Shown here: one piece after another, positions 16,030 to 24,348 of the stretch | Layout: each line of letters opens with the position of its first letter | Position numbering within the stretch: position 1 is the first letter of the stretch | Assembly: GCA_947627535.1 (NCBI GenBank) | Contig: CANQWM010000012.1 | Location: 1 to 64,000 of the forward strand | Reading direction: 5' to 3' | DNA from: an uncultured Acetatifactor sp. | Lineage (GTDB): Bacteria > Bacillota > Clostridia > Lachnospirales > Lachnospiraceae | DNA length: 64,000 nt | The notes under the pieces: model-generated | Database searches by the model: none | The model's input: only the letters and a program-made list of their open reading frames with translations | Told to the model about the DNA's origin: nothing | Translations under genes and position numbers: made by a program

Positions 16030-16548
16030 TCACTGCTTTGCGTCAAAGCCGCTGCTCACAGTCCCCATGACATCTCCGGAGCTGTAAGCATTCCTTGTAT
16101 AATTCGCTGTCTCCGGCGCAGCCCGCATGGACTGCACCAAATTCATCTCGAATTCAACCATTTCCAACGCATTTGTCAGCAGTTCTCTGTTCTGTTCGTT
16201 GGTTCGCTGCAATGTGTGAACTGCGCTCTGCAATCTGTCATGAGCCTCGGCCAGCTGCGCCTGCTCCTGAGGGCGGGCGGCCATCATCTCTATCAGTCTT
16301 GTGAGCTTCAGCTCCTTAACGTCCCTGTTTAATACATTGGCGATATCTGCAGTCACCTCAGCCCGTTTTTTTTCCAGGTTGTGGAGCCTGCTTACCACAA
16401 TTTGCTCATCATCCGTGATTTTTTGCAAATGTTCAAGATCACCGCTGACAATCAGCGGCGTCTTTTTCTGAGACAGTTCCAATAGCCCCTCATATTCAGC
16501 GCTCTCCTGCATGAGCACCTCTATCAGATTTTCCATCAAGCTCGCCAC
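16030..16548 (-). CDS. flgN: FlgN family flagellar export chaperone
   Basis: A 172-residue helical protein with the FlgN layout: LMENLIEVLMQESAEYEGLLELSQKKTPLIVSGDLEHLQKI at residues 4-44, given here as pattern rather than exact boundaries, then a long coiled region with LHNLEKKRAEV. FlgN holds FlgK and FlgL in the cytoplasm and delivers them to the export gate. A GTG start at 16548 is likely because GAGG lies ten bases upstream; ATG 16536 is an alternative without a good ribosome site. It follows flgM by seven bases and precedes flgK1, matching the usual flgM-flgN-flgK order. Confidence 0.85.
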   Translation of the reverse strand: MASLMENLIEVLMQESAEYEGLLELSQKKTPLIVSGDLEHLQKITDDEQIVVSRLHNLEKKRAEVTADIANVLNRDVKELKLTRLIEMMAARPQEQAQLAEAHDRLQSAVHTLQRTNEQNRELLTNALEMVEFEMNLVQSMRAAPETANYTRNAYSSGDVMGTVSSGFDAKQ

Positions 16549-16555
16549 GGAACCG

Positions 16556-16831
16556 TTACCTCATTTCCTCATACTTCTGCAGAAGCTTTTCTGCGAAGGT
16601 TCCATTGTCCACTCCGTAAGTACCGTTCTGAACCTTTGACTTAATGGAAGCCGTCAGTTCCTCCCTGACATCCGGGCTGGCCGCCACAGCGGCTTTGGCT
16701 GTCTGGAAATCCTTTCCAAGACTGCTGATCTGTACCTGATCGGAATGAGATACACCCGCGGACTGCTGCGTCTTGCTGATCTTCCTGGTCCGGTACATCT
16801 GCTGTACCTGACTGTATGCTTCGATACGCAT
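16556..16831 (-). CDS. flgM: Anti-sigma-28 factor FlgM
   Basis: The 91-residue protein has the FlgM layout: a basic, disordered N-terminal half (VQQMYRTRKISKTQ) and a helical sigma-binding C-terminal half, DVREELTASIKSKVQNGTYGVDNGTFAEKLLQ. FlgM holds sigma-28 inactive until the hook is complete, then is exported. GAAGGAGG precedes ATG 16831. It is the first gene of the late operon, 65 bases downstream of a near-consensus sigma-28 promoter, so its own target sigma factor drives it: a negative feedback loop. Confidence 0.92.
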   Translation of the reverse strand: MRIEAYSQVQQMYRTRKISKTQQSAGVSHSDQVQISSLGKDFQTAKAAVAASPDVREELTASIKSKVQNGTYGVDNGTFAEKLLQKYEEMR

Positions 16832-16895
16832 TAAGGATCCCTCCTTCCTGTATTGCTCCGGCCATCATGGCCGTTGGTTTCATTCCTTATTATGT

Positions 16896-16922
16896 TTATC
16901 GGCAGTCCCACAAATTTCTTTA
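16896..16922 (-). promoter_or_regulatory. Sigma-28 (FliA/SigD) promoter of the flgM-csrA operon
   Basis: Minus strand: TAAA (16919-16922), exactly 15 bases, then GCCGATAA (16896-16903). This matches the firmicute sigma-D consensus TAAA-N15-GCCGATAT at all but the last base. It lies between the ANTAR gene stop and flgM. Confidence 0.9.
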
Positions 16923-16937
16923 GGGCAAAAAAAATTT

Positions 16938-17483
16938 TTACTTCATCATCGACAGGACCATCAATGCGGTTTCACCCAGATTCGTGCCGCTGTCCATACT
17001 GCATTTCTGAAGATAGCGGTGCGCCTCCTCCTCTGTCATATGGTTCCTGTCCATCAGCAGTTCTTTCGCCTCTTTGATCACCGCCGCCTCCTCACTGCTC
17101 CTGGGCCGCGGCTGCAGACGAGCCTTCCGTCTCCGCCTGACAATCCCTTCTTCCAGCATCGCCACAGTGCTCACCAGATCAGGAACCTTCAGGGGCATGG
17201 CAAGACACACGATCCCCTCGCCCGCGCACTGGCTCAGGAAACGGTCCGAGGCCATCAGCAGCATTTCAAATCCCCGGGGAAGATATTCCTGCAGCTGAGA
17301 GTATACCATATCCGTCAGCTTATAGCTGCATATGACGATACCGTCATTTAAGCCGTCCGCCCAGCTGACAGCCTGCGCGCCGGTTGTACAGATTCCCGTC
17401 ACCTGAAAACCGTTTTTCACAAGGACGTTCTTGACGCCCTTCGCGTCTTCCAGTCTCGGCAGCGCTACAATTATATTCGTCAA
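16938..17483 (-). CDS. ANTAR-domain response-regulator-like RNA-binding protein
   Basis: The 181-residue protein has a receiver-like N-terminal domain (about 1-115) and a C-terminal ANTAR helix bundle with VIKEAKELLMDRNHMTEEEAHRYLQK. ANTAR proteins bind paired hairpins in mRNA leaders and prevent termination. The receiver domain looks degenerate: where an acceptor Asp would follow strand beta-3 the sequence reads GIVICSYKLTD, so classical phosphorylation seems unlikely. It starts at TTG 17483 with AGGAGGT six bases upstream. It lies 43 bases after glnA, so nitrogen metabolism is the likely context. No histidine kinase is adjacent. Confidence 0.88.
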   Translation of the reverse strand: MTNIIVALPRLEDAKGVKNVLVKNGFQVTGICTTGAQAVSWADGLNDGIVICSYKLTDMVYSQLQEYLPRGFEMLLMASDRFLSQCAGEGIVCLAMPLKVPDLVSTVAMLEEGIVRRRRKARLQPRPRSSEEAAVIKEAKELLMDRNHMTEEEAHRYLQKCSMDSGTNLGETALMVLSMMK

Positions 17484-17526
17484 ACGTCCACCTCCTCATC
17501 CGATCCGCTGCAGGAACAGGAGGCGC

Positions 17527-18858
17527 CTAATATCTGTACAGATACTGCTGAATTTCCCACTCGGAAACGTTGGCGCGGTAACTCTGCCACTCGGCTTCCT
17601 TGGCGGAAATATAGTTTTCCGAAATATGCTTTCCGAGGACATCCAAAATGAGAGGATCTTTTCTCAACTCATCCAGCGCGTCAATCAGCGTTCCGGGAAG
17701 GCACTCGATATTCAGCGCGCGCCGCTCCTCCTCCGTCATGGTATAGATGTTGCAGTCGACGCTTTTCGGAGGCTGTATCCTGTTTACAATTCCGTCCAGT
17801 CCCGCTTTCAGGCAGACGGCCAGCGTAAGGTAAGGATTAGCCGCGGAATCGGGGCTCCTGAGTTCTATTCTCGTCCCGGAACCGGCCACGGCCGGAATCC
17901 GGATCAGAGGGCTTCTGTTTGTGGCGCTCCACGCGATATATACGGGCGCCGCAAATCCCGGCACCAGCCGCTTATAAGAATTTACCAGCGGATTTGTGAC
18001 AGCCGCCATGCCTTTGATATGCTGCATAATGCCGCCGATAAAATAATATGCCTCCCGGCTCAGTCCGTTCGGGTCGCTTCTGTCCGCAAATATGTTCTTT
18101 CCGTCCTTGTGAAGAGACATGTTGATGTGCATGCCCGAGCCGTTCACTCCCACCTTGGGTTTGGGCATAAAGGTGGCGTGAAGTCCGTGGCGTCTGGCAA
18201 TGGTCCTGGCCGCCAGTTTAAATGTCATGATGTTGTCCGCGGTGGCCAATGCCTCGTCATAGCGGAAATCAATCTCATGCTGCACCGGCGCCATCTCATG
18301 ATGGGACGCCTCGATGATCATCCCCATTTCCTCCAGAACCATGACGATATCGCGTCTCGCGTTCTCTCCCCCGTCCAGAGGGCCGATGTCAAAATAGCTG
18401 GCCTGTTCACTGGTCTCCGTGTCCGGCATGGCATTTTCATCTGTATGAAAAAGGAAGAACTCGCACTCCGGTCCCACCTCAAAGGTATATCCCAGTTCCC
18501 TGGCGTCAGCGATCGCCTTTTTCAGCACAAGCCTGGGATCCCCTGCAAAGGGCCTGCCGTCCGGATGATGCACATCGCACAGCATCCTCGCCACCTTTCC
18601 CTGCTGGGGCCTCCACGGCAGGATGGCAAAGGTGGTGGGATCCGGATAAAGGCACATGTCGGATTCTTCAATGCTCACAAAACCGTCTATTGCCGACCCG
18701 TCGAACATACATCTGTTGTCCAGCGCCTTTTCCAGCTGATTCGCCGTAACCGCGATATTTTTCAGATTGCCGAACATGTCGGTGAACTGCAGCCTGATAA
18801 ATTCCACATCTTCTTCCTTTGCGATCCTTAAAATATCGTCTCTCGTATAATTGTTCAT
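17527..18858 (-). CDS. glnA: Glutamine synthetase type I
   Basis: The 443-residue enzyme makes glutamine from glutamate, ammonia and ATP in the cytoplasm and forms dodecamers. Conserved elements appear in order: beta-grasp N-terminus with RLQFTDMFGNLKNI, the DGSAIDGF loop, the VGPECEFFLF metal site, the GSGMHINMS segment with the catalytic histidine, KRLVPGF.AP, and RIELRSPDSAANPYL near the C-terminus. Length is of the GSI-alpha (Firmicutes) type without the adenylylation region. GGAGG precedes ATG 18858 by eight bases. It is followed by an ANTAR regulator gene, and its leader has a long hairpin next to the predicted transcription start. Confidence 0.97.
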   Translation of the reverse strand: MNNYTRDDILRIAKEEDVEFIRLQFTDMFGNLKNIAVTANQLEKALDNRCMFDGSAIDGFVSIEESDMCLYPDPTTFAILPWRPQQGKVARMLCDVHHPDGRPFAGDPRLVLKKAIADARELGYTFEVGPECEFFLFHTDENAMPDTETSEQASYFDIGPLDGGENARRDIVMVLEEMGMIIEASHHEMAPVQHEIDFRYDEALATADNIMTFKLAARTIARRHGLHATFMPKPKVGVNGSGMHINMSLHKDGKNIFADRSDPNGLSREAYYFIGGIMQHIKGMAAVTNPLVNSYKRLVPGFAAPVYIAWSATNRSPLIRIPAVAGSGTRIELRSPDSAANPYLTLAVCLKAGLDGIVNRIQPPKSVDCNIYTMTEEERRALNIECLPGTLIDALDELRKDPLILDVLGKHISENYISAKEAEWQSYRANVSEWEIQQYLYRY

Positions 18859-18900
18859 GTGATAAACCTCCGTTTCCGCCATCCGGCGCCAACATGCACA

Positions 18901-18945
18901 CAAGGGCGGTCTTTTCCGTATATATAAGAATAGAAGACGCCCTTG
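18901..18945 (-). promoter_or_regulatory. Leader hairpin of the glnA transcript
   Basis: On the minus strand CAAGGGCG-TCTT and AAGA-C-CGCCCTTG pair over 12 bp with one bulged C around a ~20-base A/U-rich loop. The stem starts within a few bases of the predicted transcript 5' end. There is no T-run after it, so it is not a plain terminator; it may protect the RNA or be a regulatory target. I cannot draw the two hexaloop hairpins expected of a classical ANTAR target. Confidence 0.55.
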
Positions 18946-18955
18946 CCCCGTTTCC

Positions 18956-18985
18956 ATGATAACAACCGCCGGCGCACCTTGTCAA
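18956..18985 (-). promoter_or_regulatory. Sigma-A promoter of glnA
   Basis: A consensus -35 TTGACA (18980-18985) is separated by 18 bases from TATCAT (18956-18961). It points at glnA and gives a leader of about 90 bases. Confidence 0.8.
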
Positions 18986-19058
18986 TGGCATATTATTTCG
19001 TCCGCCCACATATTTATTATAAAGAAAAATGTCCGGAAAGGGTTTAAGGGAAATAAGG

Positions 19059-19547
19059 ATGAGTGCCAAAACAAAAATTGTCGTACTCCACATGAAGGAA
19101 CTGATCTATACTGGTATTTTTGCCATCCTGGGCATCCTGTTCGTGATTCTGCTGGTCGTGATGTTTCTCCCTGACAGGGAGGAAAAGCCGGCGCAGGATG
19201 AGGTTTCTGGGAGCACAGCCGCAGAGCCCCTCTATACGCCTGGCATTTACACCACGGAGCTGGTGCTGGGAAGCCAGGCTATCGACGTGGAGGTCATTGT
19301 AGACGAAAACAATATCACCTCCATACGCATGGTGAATCTGAATGATGCCGTGACAACCATGTATCCGCTGCTGGAGCCCACGTTTGATTCCATCTGCAGA
19401 CAGGTATATGAGCTGCAGTCGCTGGACCAGGTTACATACACTTCCGAGAGCAAGTATACCTCCCTTGTACTGCTGGAAGCCATTCGGAACTCCCTGAACA
19501 AGGCTTCCGCATCGCCTTCTCCCTCCGCCAGCCCTTCCGCCAGATAG
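19059..19547 (+). CDS. Membrane-anchored FMN_bind-like protein (degenerate)
   Basis: The 162-residue protein has one membrane segment (about residues 13-37, YTGIFAILGILFVILLVVMF), a short acidic linker, an extracytoplasmic domain and a Ser/Pro/Ala-rich tail. The domain (YTPGIYTTELVLG, then IDVEVIVDENNITSIRM) follows the FMN_bind pattern, but where covalent flavinylation sites read S-G-A-T the sequence has SESKYTS, so flavin attachment by ApbE is doubtful. I chose ATG 19059, with AAGGG about eight bases upstream. It stands alone, divergent from glnA, and ends at a strong terminator. A mechanical or redox role outside the cell is a guess. Confidence 0.6.
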   Translation: MSAKTKIVVLHMKELIYTGIFAILGILFVILLVVMFLPDREEKPAQDEVSGSTAAEPLYTPGIYTTELVLGSQAIDVEVIVDENNITSIRMVNLNDAVTTMYPLLEPTFDSICRQVYELQSLDQVTYTSESKYTSLVLLEAIRNSLNKASASPSPSASPSAR

Positions 19548-19580
19548 GAAATCGGCAGACCCGCGGGACAAAGTAAGATT

Positions 19581-19623
19581 CAGGGCGGGAATGCGCCGGT
19601 ATCTGCCGCGCATTCCCGCCCTG
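19581..19623. terminator. Bidirectional terminator between the FMN_bind-like gene and nadE
   Basis: A perfect 15-bp stem (CAGGGCGGGAATGCG / CGCATTCCCGCCCTG) encloses a 13-base loop. GCATTGTTTTC follows on the plus strand and AATCTTACTTTG on the minus strand. It lies between two convergent genes. Confidence 0.85.
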
Positions 19624-19632
19624 GCATTGTTT

Positions 19633-21567
19633 TCAGCCGCACCCTCCGTTTCCGTCCGGCGTCTCGAGAGAAGCCAGCCAGATATCAGGGCAGGCATCCG
19701 ACGGCATTCTGAGATCTCCTCTTGGAGACAAGGCGACGGTTCCGATCTTCGGACCGTCCGGCAGGCAGGATCGTTTAAACTGCTGGCTGAAAAATCTTCT
19801 GTAAAAGACCTTCAGCCACTTCAGAATCGTCTCTTCCCCATAGATCCCCCGGAAGGCCTGCTTTGCCACCCTGCAGATCTTGTCAGGCGGGAAACCCCAC
19901 CGAAGCATATAATACAAAAAGAAATCGTGAAGCTCATAGGGTCCCACCAGCTCCTCCGTCTTCTGCGCTGTCTTTCCTTCTTGCGGAGGAAGAAGCTCCG
20001 GGCTCACCGGCGTGTCAAGCACATCCTCCAAAACCTCTTTTAACTCCCTGTCCCCACAGGTATCCGCATAGTAGCGGACCAGATGACGCACAAGGGTTTT
20101 CGGCACTCCCGCATTGACGCCGTACATGGACATGTGATCTCCGTTATAGGTAGCCCAGCCCAGCGCAAGCTCGGACATATCGCCAGTACCGATCACAAGA
20201 CCGTTCCTCTGATTGGCAAGATCCATAAGCACCTGGGTCCGCTCTCTGGCCTGGCTGTTCTCATAGGTCACGTCGTGATCGTCCGGGTTTTGGCCGATAT
20301 CGGAAAAATGCCGGACCACGGCGTCTCTAAGGTCAATCTCCAGCAGATCCGCTCCCACTATTTCCGCCATCCTGCAGGCGTTTCCATAGGTGCGGTCCGT
20401 CGTCCCGAAACAGGGCATTGTAACGGCAAGGATCCCCTTTCTGTCAAGGTTCATCAGGTCAAACGCCCGGACCGTCACCAGAAGGGCCAGGGTAGAATCC
20501 AAGCCGCCGGAAAGGCCTGCCACCGCGGTTTGACAACCTGTGTGTTCCAGCCGTTTCTTCAGTCCGTATGCCTGAATGGATAGGATTTCCTCACATCGTT
20601 CCTGGCGCTTCTCTTCCTGCGCCGGCACAAAAGGCGTGCAGCTGAACTTTCTCTCCAGCTGGGTTTCTCCGAACTTCAGGCAGAAAGACGTTTTTACGTA
20701 AGCCTGTCCCCCTTCTCCCCCGCCGAAGGTTCCCATACGTCTTCTCTCCTGAAGCAGTCTCTGGATGTCCAGATCCGCATAAACCGCACCGCACCAAAAC
20801 CGCTTTCCCTGCGCAAGAATGACACCGTTCTCGGCGATCAGATTGTGGCCGCCGAACACCAGATCCTGCGTGGACTCTCCCTCTCCCGCGGAGGCATAGA
20901 CATACCCGGAAAGCAGACGCGCGCTTGCGGATCTCACCAGAAGCTCCCGATACTCGTCCTTTCCCACCGTCTCGTTGGAGGCCGAAAGGTTTACAAGCAC
21001 CGTAGCGCCCTGCAGGGCATGCGATGTTCCGGGAGACTGCGCCACCCACAGATCCTCGCAGATCTCGCACCCCACAACGAAACCCGGCACATTCCGGCAT
21101 ACAAACAGCTGATCCGTGCCGAAGGGCACTTCCCGGTCTCCCAGCCGGAAGGGCACGGTCTGTCTGTTTCCGGCGGCAAATTGACGCCCCTCGTAAAATT
21201 CTCCATAGGCAGGAATATTGGCCTTCGGAACGATCCCCAGCACCCTGCCGTCCTGAATGACAGCCGCCGCATTGTAAACCTTTCCTTCCCGCTCCAACGG
21301 CAGCCCTGCCATCACCAGCGCGTCCCTTCCGGCGGATGCCGCCGCGACCCGGAGCAGCTGTCGCTTTGCTTCATCCAGCAGGCGCGGCTGCAGGAACAGA
21401 TCGCCGCAGGTGTATCCCGTCAGGCTAAGCTCCGGAAACACAATCAGCTTTGCGCCCCTGTCCCCTGCCTGCGCCATCAGCCTGCAGATCTCCCCCGCGT
21501 TGTACACAGGGTCCGCCACCCTGATCTTCGGCGTCACTGCCGCCACCTTTATAAAACCGTGCCGCAT
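19633..21567 (-). CDS. nadE: Glutamine-dependent NAD+ synthetase
   Basis: The 644-residue enzyme converts nicotinic acid adenine dinucleotide to NAD+ using glutamine and ATP. The N-terminal nitrilase-type glutaminase (about 1-290) shows the Glu (VFPELSLTGY, E46), Lys (PKANIPAYGEFYE) and Cys (GCEICEDLW) of its catalytic triad. The C-terminal synthetase has the ATP-binding LSGGLDSTLALL and the IGTGDMSELALGW motif. Length matches the long bacterial form. The start ATG follows AAAGGAAACGGT. It lies 35 bases after hslO and ends at a shared terminator. Identity is firm. Confidence 0.96.
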   Translation of the reverse strand: MRHGFIKVAAVTPKIRVADPVYNAGEICRLMAQAGDRGAKLIVFPELSLTGYTCGDLFLQPRLLDEAKRQLLRVAAASAGRDALVMAGLPLEREGKVYNAAAVIQDGRVLGIVPKANIPAYGEFYEGRQFAAGNRQTVPFRLGDREVPFGTDQLFVCRNVPGFVVGCEICEDLWVAQSPGTSHALQGATVLVNLSASNETVGKDEYRELLVRSASARLLSGYVYASAGEGESTQDLVFGGHNLIAENGVILAQGKRFWCGAVYADLDIQRLLQERRRMGTFGGGEGGQAYVKTSFCLKFGETQLERKFSCTPFVPAQEEKRQERCEEILSIQAYGLKKRLEHTGCQTAVAGLSGGLDSTLALLVTVRAFDLMNLDRKGILAVTMPCFGTTDRTYGNACRMAEIVGADLLEIDLRDAVVRHFSDIGQNPDDHDVTYENSQARERTQVLMDLANQRNGLVIGTGDMSELALGWATYNGDHMSMYGVNAGVPKTLVRHLVRYYADTCGDRELKEVLEDVLDTPVSPELLPPQEGKTAQKTEELVGPYELHDFFLYYMLRWGFPPDKICRVAKQAFRGIYGEETILKWLKVFYRRFFSQQFKRSCLPDGPKIGTVALSPRGDLRMPSDACPDIWLASLETPDGNGGCG

Positions 21568-21602
21568 ACCGTTTCCTTTCTCCCAATCTGCCGCGTCTGC
21601 GT

Positions 21603-22481
21603 TTAAAAGCTTTCCCTGTACAGCTGTCTGAGCCTGTCTACCCCGAACGTATAACGCGCGCCGCAGAAGCTGCAGCTTACCTCTGTCTCTTTTCCCTCAT
21701 CAATCATGGAGCGCAGTTCCTTTTCCCCCAGACCGATCAGGACCTTTTCAATCTTTTCCCGGCTGCAGTCACAGGAAAACGCCGCCGGCACAGTATCGGT
21801 CATCCGAAACGACAGCCCCTCCAGAAGAATATCCAGCATCTGCTCCGGCGTGTTCCCCGCGTCCAGCACGGAGGTCACGGACGAAAAGCCCTGCAAATTT
21901 CTTTCCAGTCTGTCGATCACGCTCTCCTCCGCAAAGGGCATCAGCTGCAGGATAAAGCCTCCCGCCTGCCTTACGGTATTGCTGCGCTCCATGAGGACAC
22001 CCAGCCCCACGGAGGACGGCACCTGTTCTGAGACGGTAAAATAATAGGTCAGATCCTCCGCGATCTCACCCGTCTGAAGCAGGGTCTGTCCCACATACGG
22101 CTCTTTCATCCCCAGATCCCGGACGACGCTTAAGGTTCCCCTTCCCACCGCGCCGCCCACATCCAGCTTTCCCGCCGCGTTTGCCGCAAGCAGCACATCC
22201 GGCACAACAGGATACCCCTTTACGTTTCCACGGGCGTCCGCCGTCACCGTCAGGCCCTTTACCGGACCGTCTCCCTTTACCTGAATGGTCAGAAGATCTC
22301 CTTCCCCCTTCAGCATGCCGCCCATCATAATCCCGGCGCTCAGAAGCCTCCCCAGCGCCGCCGTTACCACAGGGCTGGTATTATGGGCCCTTCTTGCCCT
22401 TTCCACCACGCCCTTCGTCGTACACGCGAAGGCTCTGATCTGCGCGTCCGCCGCCGTTCCTCTTACCATATAGTCTTCCAT
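21603..22481 (-). CDS. hslO: Redox-regulated chaperone Hsp33
   Basis: The 292-residue protein has the Hsp33 layout: an N-terminal chaperone domain (RAHNTSPVVTAALGRLLSAG-like helix, then GDGPVKGLTVTADARGNVKGY, given across the segment) and a C-terminal zinc domain with two cysteine pairs, CDC and CSFC. Oxidation of these cysteines releases zinc and activates the holdase under oxidative stress. Length is normal. GAGGAAAAC precedes ATG. It sits between a methyltransferase and nadE with gaps of about 36 bases, which suggests one transcript. Confidence 0.95.
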   Translation of the reverse strand: MEDYMVRGTAADAQIRAFACTTKGVVERARRAHNTSPVVTAALGRLLSAGIMMGGMLKGEGDLLTIQVKGDGPVKGLTVTADARGNVKGYPVVPDVLLAANAAGKLDVGGAVGRGTLSVVRDLGMKEPYVGQTLLQTGEIAEDLTYYFTVSEQVPSSVGLGVLMERSNTVRQAGGFILQLMPFAEESVIDRLERNLQGFSSVTSVLDAGNTPEQMLDILLEGLSFRMTDTVPAAFSCDCSREKIEKVLIGLGEKELRSMIDEGKETEVSCSFCGARYTFGVDRLRQLYRESF

Positions 22482-22517
22482 GTTTTCCTCATTTCCATTC
22501 GGCCGGCTGGAATAATC

Positions 22518-23315
22518 TCACCGTATCTTTCCGTGTTCCCCCGCCACAATGCGGATCCTTGCGCTCTTCGGCTCAACAGGCCCCAGAGTATCGGCGTCGT
22601 GCGCCTCCAGAAAAACCATCCCCGCCCTCGCCAGAAGCTCTGTCATCTGTTCCAGCGTATATCCTTTCTGAATATGCACCTCCCGGTATCTTCGGAAGAT
22701 ATCTTCCTCTTTCCTCACAAAAACAGTCAGGTCATATTCGTTGAAACCGGTTTCGGCATCATAATAATTTTCCCAGATAAAACTGCAGTCCTCCCGATTC
22801 TCCGCGATGGTGGCATCCCCGATAATTTCCCGGTACTTGTAATCCGTGTTGAAATCAAAAACAAAGATTCCCCCCGGAAACAGGTAATTATTCACCAGGG
22901 AAAAAACCTGCAGCAGCTCCTCCTCTTTCAGGATATAGTTCAGAGAGTCGCAGACACTGTATATCGTCCCCACGGTACTGTACAGCTCCAGCTCTCTCAT
23001 ATCCTGTCTCAGGTACAGAATGCCGGAACCGCTTTTTTCTCTTTTTTCCATGGCGGCGTTCAGCATGTCTTCCGACAGGTCCACTCCCATCACGTCGTAT
23101 CCCAGACCGTACATCAGCTCCGCCATTGTTCCCGTTCCGCATCCCAAATCCAGTACCTGATTCCGCTCGGATTCCAGAGTCTCCTCCACTCCCCGTTCCG
23201 GCCGCGAAACCCCGTACTTTCTGATCAAAGTATCCAGCATACGGCTCCATTGCTCATAGGGAACATTATCCATCAGTTCGTCGTACACTCCCGCAAAACC
23301 GCCGTATATCTCCAC
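22518..23315 (-). CDS. Class I SAM-dependent methyltransferase
   Basis: The 265-residue protein has a Rossmann methyltransferase core: motif I VLDLGCGTGTMAE, the acidic end of strand 2 (GVDLSEDML), a strand 4 region (SVCDSLNYIL), and FPGGIFVFDFNT after it. It begins YGGFAGVYDELMDNVPYEQW, typical of small-molecule methyltransferases in Firmicutes. The GTG start 23315 follows GAGGTGA. Substrate is unknown; RNA or cofactor methylation cannot be excluded. It is located just before hslO. Confidence 0.88.
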   Translation of the reverse strand: MEIYGGFAGVYDELMDNVPYEQWSRMLDTLIRKYGVSRPERGVEETLESERNQVLDLGCGTGTMAELMYGLGYDVMGVDLSEDMLNAAMEKREKSGSGILYLRQDMRELELYSTVGTIYSVCDSLNYILKEEELLQVFSLVNNYLFPGGIFVFDFNTDYKYREIIGDATIAENREDCSFIWENYYDAETGFNEYDLTVFVRKEEDIFRRYREVHIQKGYTLEQMTELLARAGMVFLEAHDADTLGPVEPKSARIRIVAGEHGKIR

Positions 23316-23422
23316 CGCGTCTCACCTCTTCTCTCAGAAGTGCCCGTTTCCCCACATCCGTAAAAGCACCTGTCTGATGTGTTTTCCACTCCGCAGCAGC
23401 GGGTGCAAAATATGTCCCCGCG

Positions 23423-24271
23423 TTACTCTCCCAGCTTCATGGCAATCCCGAAGCCCACAGCAAACGCCAGAATTCCGGTCAGCACACGAAACGCCGTAAA
23501 CGCCGGGAAGGTGCCCATCAGATAGATGGCCACAGGCGAAGAGACGATCAGCCCGATAATCGCCCAATAGGCATAGAGCGGGAATTTTTCAAAGATAACC
23601 TCAACCAGCTTGGCAATGGCAAAGATACCCGCCACAACTCCCAGGCCAAAGGGAATCAAAACGCCGCATCCGGCCAGAATCCCCTGCATATCAAAACCCG
23701 CCAGCGCAGAGAAAAAGTCTGTGATGGCATCGAGAACAGGATGGTAAAACCCCATGAGCATCAGAACCATGGAACCGCTCACACCGGGAATGACCATTGT
23801 CGCGGAGGCTATAATGCCCACTGCAAACAGCTTCAAAACGTTGACGACGTTCAGAGAAAGATCGGCTGCCGCCCTCTCCTCCCCGTTGCCCATGGAAGCG
23901 AACGCTACAACCAGCACAAAGAAAAGGAGAGCCGCGATCATATGTCCCGCGCTGATCTTATTGCCTTTTACTTTTTTCCAGATGGCCGGAAGACCTCCCA
24001 GGATCAATCCCACAAACAAAAGATTGGTCTGGATAGGGTACTTCTCAAACAGCCATTCCAGCCCAAAGGAGCTTGCCACAATGGCAATCAGCATGCCTGC
24101 CGCGATAGGCAGCAGAAACAATACGCTTTTCTTAAACTCTTTGAACAGGTGCGTGATACAATGGATCAGCCTGTCGTAAATGCCCATGGACACCATCATG
24201 GTGCCTCCGCTTACCCCCGGTATGATGTTCGCGATGCCGATAACCATTCCTTTTAACACACTCTTGATCAT
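23423..24271 (-). CDS. DUF368 membrane protein, PopT-type undecaprenyl-phosphate translocase candidate
   Basis: The 282-residue protein has about eight membrane segments and the two half-repeats typical of DUF368, each with a proline-glycine-serine-glycine core: IPGVSGGTMM near residue 17 and IPGVSGSMVL near residue 147. Members of DUF368 (PopT) have been shown to recycle the cell-wall lipid carrier undecaprenyl phosphate across the membrane. ATG 24271 is supported by GGAG seven bases upstream; the longer frame begins in unrelated sequence. It lies between hisC and the methyltransferase. The transport role is inferred from the family. Confidence 0.85.
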   Translation of the reverse strand: MIKSVLKGMVIGIANIIPGVSGGTMMVSMGIYDRLIHCITHLFKEFKKSVLFLLPIAAGMLIAIVASSFGLEWLFEKYPIQTNLLFVGLILGGLPAIWKKVKGNKISAGHMIAALLFFVLVVAFASMGNGEERAAADLSLNVVNVLKLFAVGIIASATMVIPGVSGSMVLMLMGFYHPVLDAITDFFSALAGFDMQGILAGCGVLIPFGLGVVAGIFAIAKLVEVIFEKFPLYAYWAIIGLIVSSPVAIYLMGTFPAFTAFRVLTGILAFAVGFGIAMKLGE

Positions 24272-24348
24272 TTTTCTTCTCCATTCTTTTCTATTTATGT
24301 TTAGATATATTACAGGATCCCTCCTGTTTATTCCCAGGTACTGCGCTG

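Noticed and set aside
17431-18831. Plus-strand frame of 466 codons opposite glnA
   Set aside because: Antisense to glutamine synthetase and without a ribosome site.
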